In this document: piece by piece, positions 7,646-11,808 of the stretch
Layout of the letters: each line of letters begins with the position of its first letter
How positions within the stretch are numbered: the stretch's first letter is position 1
Source of the DNA: T3Sed10-241 sp036796255
Lineage (GTDB): Bacteria; Bacteroidota; Bacteroidia; Flavobacteriales_D; Cryomorphaceae
DNA length: 11,808 nt
Reading direction: 5' to 3'
NCBI GenBank assembly: GCA_036796255.1
Contig: DAIRDH010000080.1
Coordinates: 1-11,808 of the forward strand
The notes under the pieces: model-generated
What the model was told of the DNA's origin: nothing
The model's database searches: none
The model's input: the letters and a program-made list of their open reading frames with translations, nothing else
Program-made: the position numbers and the translations under genes

Positions 7646-7655
7646 AATTATCGTC

Positions 7656-7913
7656 ATGGACTCAAAGATCACATTAAGCTTTGACAAGCAAATTATTGAG
7701 GAGGCGAAGGCTTATGCTGCAGCACAAAATATGAGCTTGTCGCGCCTTACTGAATTTCTTTTGCGCCAGGTCATCCAGCAGGAGCGGCACAAGGTGGAGG
7801 AGTACCCCATCGCTGAGTGGGTATCGCAGGTGGCCGAGGGTGAGGTGGAGTACATCACAAAGCACAAGTCGGGTCGTGCCCAAAAAGATGATTTTTACGA
7901 AAGTAAAAAGTAA
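7656..7913 (+). CDS. DUF6364-type / ribbon-helix-helix-like antitoxin
   Basis: This 85-residue protein opens with MDSKITLSFDKQIIEEAKAY, a short beta-strand then helix pattern typical of DUF6364 and related ribbon-helix-helix antitoxins; SLSRLTEFLLRQVI supplies the second helix (about 27-40). The charged C-terminal half (PIAEWVSQVAEGEVEY, ending DDFYESKK) is where such antitoxins bind and block their toxin. It would sit in the cytoplasm, neutralise the PIN protein encoded immediately after it, and probably repress its own promoter. The start is a clear ATG behind an AT-rich leader. Its stop is separated from the toxin start by a single codon. Family assignment is by pattern; the antitoxin role rests mainly on the partner gene. 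Confidence 0.78.
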   Translation: MDSKITLSFDKQIIEEAKAYAAAQNMSLSRLTEFLLRQVIQQERHKVEEYPIAEWVSQVAEGEVEYITKHKSGRAQKDDFYESKK

Positions 7914-7916
7914 GCC

Positions 7917-8357
7917 TTGAAGATCTTCATTGATGCCAATGTGCTGGTGTGTGTGCTCAACAAGGAGCTGCCCCGCTTTACAGATGCGGCCAGGGTGTTG
8001 AGTCTTGCCCATCAGAAAATTGGTAAAGTCCGGAGCCGACAGGTGTTTTTGTACACCACCCCGCTGTGTCTGGCAATCGCATTTTATTTCGCATCAAAAA
8101 AGCACGGTGCGCCGAGGGCCAAAGAGAAGATAGACATGCTCCTTGACCACGTGGTCATTGCCGTGATTGATGAATCAGCCACGCGCAGCGCAATCAATGA
8201 TCAGCGCGTGGAAGACCTCGAAGATGGCCTTCAGTATTTCGCTGCATTGGCCGCTGGCTGCGATCGCATTGTTACTTATCATAAATCGGATTTTTATTTC
8301 TCAGAAATTCCCGTGATGCAGCCTGATGAGCTCTTATACTCGCTCAAAGAATTGTGA
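7917..8357 (+). CDS. PIN-domain toxin (VapC-like ribonuclease)
   Basis: This 146-residue PIN protein begins with KIFIDANVL, the family's first strand with metal-binding D6, and carries the later acidic cluster VEDLEDGLQYFAALAAG (D100, D103) and TYHKSDF (D125). PIN toxins are Mg-dependent RNases that stop translation by cutting tRNA, rRNA or mRNA. The start must be TTG 7917: the antitoxin stop TAA lies in the same frame only two codons upstream and no ATG precedes the FIDAN strand. Antitoxin and toxin are thus in one frame, separated by TAA GCC. The second conserved polar position, usually Glu or Asn before the tyrosines of the third helix, appears to be A53 here (in LCLAIAFYF), so activity could be reduced. 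Target RNA is unknown. Confidence 0.8.
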   Translation: MKIFIDANVLVCVLNKELPRFTDAARVLSLAHQKIGKVRSRQVFLYTTPLCLAIAFYFASKKHGAPRAKEKIDMLLDHVVIAVIDESATRSAINDQRVEDLEDGLQYFAALAAGCDRIVTYHKSDFYFSEIPVMQPDELLYSLKEL

Positions 8358-8396
8358 AACTTCAGAGGGCTTCGCCAACATTGCCCAGATCAAAAC
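8358..8396. other. Short convergent gap between PIN toxin and response regulator genes
   Basis: Thirty-nine bases separate the ends of two convergent genes. GGGC and GCCC could pair in a 4-base stem across a 12-base loop near 8367-8386, but without a T-tract; no convincing terminator is visible for either gene. Confidence 0.4.
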
Positions 8397-9146
8397 CTAG
8401 CGCATTCGCTCCCGCACTTCCTTGATTCGGCGTTTGGCCACTTCCAATTCCCGCTTGCCGCGGATTTTTAGTTTGCCATCGCTGCTCATGCTTTCCACGT
8501 GTTCAAAATTCACCAAATAGCCTTTGTGAATGCGCACGAAGTCTTTGTCGCTGAGTAAGTCCTCGTATTCCTTGAGCGTTTTGGATGCGGTTACCTTCGC
8601 ATTGTCGAGCAGGTGAAAATGGGTGTAATTGCTGTCGCCTTCACACCACACGATGCGCTCAATTTCGATAGATACATCGCCACTTCGCGAAGGAATCACT
8701 ATGCGAAAGCCAGTGGCGCTCTTGCTGAGGTTGTGCATGAGGTTGTCGATCTGCACGCGGAGGTATCCGGCATCCTGCCTGGCGATAAAGCGATTTACAG
8801 CGGCTCGAAGCTCTGCGCCTTGCACTGGCTTAAGCAGGTAGTCGAGCGCACTGTACCGCAATGCCTGAATGGCATAGGTGTTATATGATGTCACAAATAC
8901 CACGCTAAATTCTGGGTGTTCGAATTGGTTGAGCAGATCAAATCCTGAAGCTTCAGGCATTTGAATGTCGAGAAACACGAGGTCGGGTTTCGACGATTCT
9001 ATCAGGGCGAGTCCATGTGCAGCATTTTCGGCACATGCCAGCACTTCCACTTCCGGGCAAAGGTCACTGAGTTTCTCCCGGAGTTGGTGATGGATAAACG
9101 CATCATCATCTATGATGATGGCCCTGATTTTTGCATTAGTTTTCAT
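8397..9146 (-). CDS. LytTR family response regulator
   Basis: This 249-residue DNA-binding regulator is of the LytR/AlgR type. The receiver domain (about 7-125) has the acidic pocket IIIDDDAF (D13-D15), phospho-acceptor D60 in VFLDIQMP, T86 in FVTSY and K106 in YLLKPV, all intact. A linker leads to a LytTR DNA-binding domain (about 147-245) with the family marks FRIVIPSRSG, ERIVWCEGDSNYTHFH, TLKEYEDLL, FVRIHKGYLVN and a basic C-terminus. Phosphorylation normally promotes dimer binding to paired direct repeats near target promoters; targets are not evident here. The ATG lies inside the last codons of the hybrid kinase gene (11-base overlap, ATGAAAACTAA), so the two are translationally coupled and very likely cognate partners. 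Confidence 0.93.
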   Translation of the reverse strand: MKTNAKIRAIIIDDDAFIHHQLREKLSDLCPEVEVLACAENAAHGLALIESSKPDLVFLDIQMPEASGFDLLNQFEHPEFSVVFVTSYNTYAIQALRYSALDYLLKPVQGAELRAAVNRFIARQDAGYLRVQIDNLMHNLSKSATGFRIVIPSRSGDVSIEIERIVWCEGDSNYTHFHLLDNAKVTASKTLKEYEDLLSDKDFVRIHKGYLVNFEHVESMSSDGKLKIRGKRELEVAKRRIKEVRERMR

Positions 9147-11808
9147 TGGCCATGGATGATTTTTGACGTTTCAATTCTTTTTTCACTGCACGCACGATGC
9201 CTTCGGCCTTGCGCATCCACTTCGGCTTGGGATTCAAAGGGTCGAGGTATTCAAACCATTCAAAGACCTCGCTGTATTCTGTCATTCCCGCATCGAGCAA
9301 TTGGGCTTTCATCAGGTGCACTATGCGTTTGGCAGTATCTGCATCCTTCGCTTCTATGGCATTTTTGAGTTTTTCAAGCCGTTGAGGTACCAGTTTTATA
9401 AAGAGGTTTTGCCCTGCTTCGGTGGCCTCATTTTTCGCTTTCTGCAAATGGGGTTCTGGTGCAGCACGGTCGGGCAGCTTATCGATGAGTGCTGCCATGG
9501 GCTTGAGCAGGTCTTCGTCACGAAAGGGTTTGGCGATGTAGCCGTTCATACCGGCATCATAGCAACGCTGTATGTCGGTGCGGATTACGGAGGCAGTGAA
9601 GGCCACGATGTGGATATTGCGAATGCGCTCATTGTCATGTGCGCGTATGACCTTGGTGGCAGCATAGCCGTCCATCCCAGGCATTTGCACATCCATGAGT
9701 ACCAGGTCGCATTCCATTTGCGTTAACATATCCAGTACCTCTTGTCCGGTCGCTGCCGTGTCAATGTGCGCTTGTGGCATATATTTTCGCAGGGTATCGT
9801 TGGCTACCAGGCGGTTGTAGGCATTGTCGTCGGCCAGCAGTATGCGCAGTGGGTAGTTGCGGTGGCGCTCGCTGAGCTGGAAGCTGTGCTGTGCGAGGTA
9901 GGCCTGATGTACTTTGGCAGTGCTCAGAGCACAGGTGATGTTGAAGCTGAAAGTCGCCCCTTCGCCAAGTACACTTTCAAGCTGAAGTTTGCCTCCGAGC
10001 AGCTCCACCATGGAGCGGGCTATGGTGAGTCCCAGGCCGGTGCCGCTGTAGCGGCGGTTGTCCTGGCTATGGCCCTGTCCGAAACTTTCGAAGATGTGCT
10101 CTTGCTGTTCAGCAGCTATCCCCGGCCCGGTATCGCTCACGGCAAATGAGAATAGCACCTTATTCCCATCTAGTTTTTCATGCTTTACGCTGAGTGTAAC
10201 TGTGCCCTTTTCGGTAAACTTAATGGCATTGCCCAGCAAATTGTAGAGCACCTGATTGACCCGTGCCATGTCGGTGTGCACAAATTGAGGGAGGTCGGTG
10301 GGGCTGTCGAGCAAAAATTCGAGTCCCTTTTCGGATGTTCGTTGGCTGAAGGTGGTGGCGAGCATACGCAGTTCTTCATGCAGTGGGGTAGGGTGGAGGC
10401 GCGCTTCCATCTTGCCGGCTTCGAGCTTGCTGAGGTCGAGGATGTCGTTGATCACCACCAGTAGGTTGTTGGCGGCATGGTCTACCGCATCGAGGTAGCG
10501 CTGGCTTTGTGGGTCGTGCTCTCGGTCTTTGAGCAGGCGGGTCATGCCGAGGATGGCATTCATGGGAGTGCGTATTTCATGGCTCATGTTGGCCAGAAAC
10601 TGCTTTCGGAAGGCCTCGCTGCGCTCGGCCCGCTCCCGGGCAGCATCGATTTCAATATTTTTTGCCTCCAGCTCATCAGCCACGCGCTGCTTGAAGCGGT
10701 AGCGGCGGTAAAGACCAAAAGCGAGCAGGAGCACGAGGGAGCCGATGACGAAGCCGATGTTCTTCAGAGAGCGCTGGTGTTGAATTTCTGCGGCTGCAAT
10801 GGCATCGAGTTGCGCTTGCTGCGCGCGCGATTCGGCTTCCTGCTTGCTAAACTTGTACATGAGCTCGGCGCGCTCGGTTTGCCGGGTATTTTCTTTATTG
10901 AGGAGGCTGTCATTGTACTGCCTTGCAATGCTCTGATAATGATAGGCCCTCTCAAAGTTCTTTTTCGCGCAATAGGCCTTCTGAAGCCGCTCACCGCCAG
11001 TTGCCAATAGGTCCCATCTGTCAGTGCGTTCGGCTTCAGCCATCAAAATGTTGCCATAATATATGGCGCTGTCTGGCATGTTTAAGTCATTAAAAATTAA
11101 TGCTTTCACATCCGCTACTCTGGTTCTCTCCTCGAAGTTGTCGGAGGCGTCAACCATTTTGGCTGCCAGTTCTATGGTTGCGAGGGCTTTTTCAAGATTG
11201 TCAGTAGCTTGCAAAAAGGTAGCGTAGTTGGTCAACCAAAGAAAACCCGCACCTTGCTTGTTTTTTTCAAGCAATGGAATAATGGACACGCACTTTTCAT
11301 AGTAATAAGCTGCTGAATCATTATACTGCATACCGTTCCAAGCCACTGCGAGGGCATTGTATGCACTTCCTACCTCCGCTTGTGAATCGTGTTGCAATGC
11401 CAAAGCCACGCGTCTTTTTGCCAATTCAAGCAACTTCTCGTTTTCATCCAGCTCCACGTATACCGTTCCCAGCATACGCAAGGCGTACAGAAGGCCTTCC
11501 ATGTCATTTATCTCTTCCAGGATATCAACAGCCTCTAAAAAGTAAGGCATGGCTGGCCCGAAAAGGCCACCGCGAAAAGTGAGGTAGCCCATGTTAATAA
11601 GACTTTGCGCGTAGCTTTTTTGATCTGGCAGCAACCTGCGCATGGCAATAGCGCGGGTTTGATAATGCATTGCGGAGTCTATAGACCCAAGGTAGTAGTG
11701 CATCACTGCGATATTGTTGAGCAACTGCGCCATCAGGCTGTTGTTGGGACTCGACTGCCATTGATCAAGGCAACTGCGGCTATATTGGAGCGCAACTTCG
11801 GCATTTGA
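9136..11808 (-). CDS. TPR hybrid histidine kinase with receiver and HPt-like C-terminus, 5' end outside window
   Basis: The frame is open through the last base of the window; 890 residues are visible. Numbering from the internal Met at 11733: TPR-like helical repeats 1 to about 285 (continuing upstream of that Met with ALQYSRSCLDQW), a short coiled coil to about 320, one membrane segment about 325-343 followed by RRYRFKQR, a linker helix, HisKA with H385 in NMSHEIRTP, ATPase domain with N502 (NLLGNAIKF), DTGPGI (D534) and GTGLGL (564-569), a receiver about 629-753 with DD, D681 in LMDVQMPG and K735 in AKPF, and a final about 85-residue helical segment with H806 in VHLMKAQLLDAG. The TPR part is probably periplasmic behind a signal peptide that lies outside the window; the rest is cytoplasmic. 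Family role: sensor kinase feeding the overlapping LytTR regulator. All catalytic boxes are intact. The sensed signal is unknown. Confidence 0.93.
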   Translation of the reverse strand, partial: SNAEVALQYSRSCLDQWQSSPNNSLMAQLLNNIAVMHYYLGSIDSAMHYQTRAIAMRRLLPDQKSYAQSLINMGYLTFRGGLFGPAMPYFLEAVDILEEINDMEGLLYALRMLGTVYVELDENEKLLELAKRRVALALQHDSQAEVGSAYNALAVAWNGMQYNDSAAYYYEKCVSIIPLLEKNKQGAGFLWLTNYATFLQATDNLEKALATIELAAKMVDASDNFEERTRVADVKALIFNDLNMPDSAIYYGNILMAEAERTDRWDLLATGGERLQKAYCAKKNFERAYHYQSIARQYNDSLLNKENTRQTERAELMYKFSKQEAESRAQQAQLDAIAAAEIQHQRSLKNIGFVIGSLVLLLAFGLYRRYRFKQRVADELEAKNIEIDAARERAERSEAFRKQFLANMSHEIRTPMNAILGMTRLLKDREHDPQSQRYLDAVDHAANNLLVVINDILDLSKLEAGKMEARLHPTPLHEELRMLATTFSQRTSEKGLEFLLDSPTDLPQFVHTDMARVNQVLYNLLGNAIKFTEKGTVTLSVKHEKLDGNKVLFSFAVSDTGPGIAAEQQEHIFESFGQGHSQDNRRYSGTGLGLTIARSMVELLGGKLQLESVLGEGATFSFNITCALSTAKVHQAYLAQHSFQLSERHRNYPLRILLADDNAYNRLVANDTLRKYMPQAHIDTAATGQEVLDMLTQMECDLVLMDVQMPGMDGYAATKVIRAHDNERIRNIHIVAFTASVIRTDIQRCYDAGMNGYIAKPFRDEDLLKPMAALIDKLPDRAAPEPHLQKAKNEATEAGQNLFIKLVPQRLEKLKNAIEAKDADTAKRIVHLMKAQLLDAGMTEYSEVFEWFEYLDPLNPKPKWMRKAEGIVRAVKKELKRQKSSMANEN

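Larger units (their letters stand above)
7466..7655. promoter_or_regulatory. Divergent intergenic region between pyruvate kinase and toxin-antitoxin genes
   Basis: These 190 bases must carry promoters for both directions. Rightward there is a candidate promoter and direct repeats (listed separately). Leftward, a TAGGAG string lies about 30 bases ahead of the kinase ATG, too far to act as a ribosome site for it, and no convincing Bacteroidota promoter was found. No gene is seen here. Confidence 0.5.

Noticed and set aside
7466..7687. A longer N-terminus for the pyruvate kinase family protein, starting at 7687
   Set aside because: The extra residues have low-quality composition, run across the divergent promoter region and overlap the antitoxin start. 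ATG 7465 followed by MKNLAAIRQ is a better start.
8358..8396. Bidirectional terminator between toxin and regulator genes
   Set aside because: Only a 4-base GGGC/GCCC pairing with a long loop and no T-tract can be drawn.
9163..11010. Several long open frames on the + strand opposite the hybrid kinase (for example 9163-9726 and 10477-11010)
   Set aside because: They are mirror frames of a GC-rich coding region, have no recognisable domains, and the opposite strand has full kinase and receiver motifs throughout.

Overview
The window looks like chromosome from a member of the Bacteroidota. Two secreted proteins end in type IX secretion (T9SS) sorting domains, a system confined to that phylum. 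The start sites are A-rich rather than Shine-Dalgarno-like, and a TPR hybrid histidine kinase is paired with a LytTR response regulator, a common Bacteroidota arrangement. No RNA gene, CRISPR array, insertion sequence or phage gene was found.

Layout, left to right. Positions 1-465 (+) hold the 3' end of a sterol desaturase/fatty acid hydroxylase family membrane enzyme. An AT-rich gap without a convincing gene follows. Positions 747/784-5054 (+) encode a very large secreted protein with an M6-like zinc protease domain, parallel beta-helix-like repeats and a T9SS tail. Eleven bases later, 5066-5908 (+) encodes a second, smaller T9SS cargo. Convergent to these, 5990-7465 (-) encodes an unusual pyruvate kinase with an extra N-terminal region and no C-terminal regulatory domain. 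Divergent from it is a DUF6364-type antitoxin and PIN-domain toxin pair (7656-8357, +). The right third (8397 to the window end, -) is a two-component operon: a TPR hybrid histidine kinase with a C-terminal HPt-like segment, overlapping by 11 bases a LytTR response regulator.

The most striking feature is a perfect (CT)12 tract at 799-822 inside the signal-peptide codons of the large protease gene. The natural-looking ATG (784) runs into a stop just after the tract as sequenced. With 11 CT units (or 8 or 14) the same ATG would read into a textbook signal peptide and the whole 1,400-residue protein. As sequenced, the long frame is reached only from a poor TTG at 747. This is either a slippage-based ON/OFF switch of a surface protease or a repeat-length assembly error, and raw reads would decide.

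The kinase probably sends phosphate from its own His to its receiver, then perhaps through the HPt-like segment to the LytTR regulator, whose targets are not visible here. Links between the signalling operon, the toxin-antitoxin pair and the secreted proteins are not shown by the sequence. Base composition, from hand-counted sample lines, is clearly lower in GC across the secreted-protein genes than in the pyruvate kinase and kinase catalytic regions.
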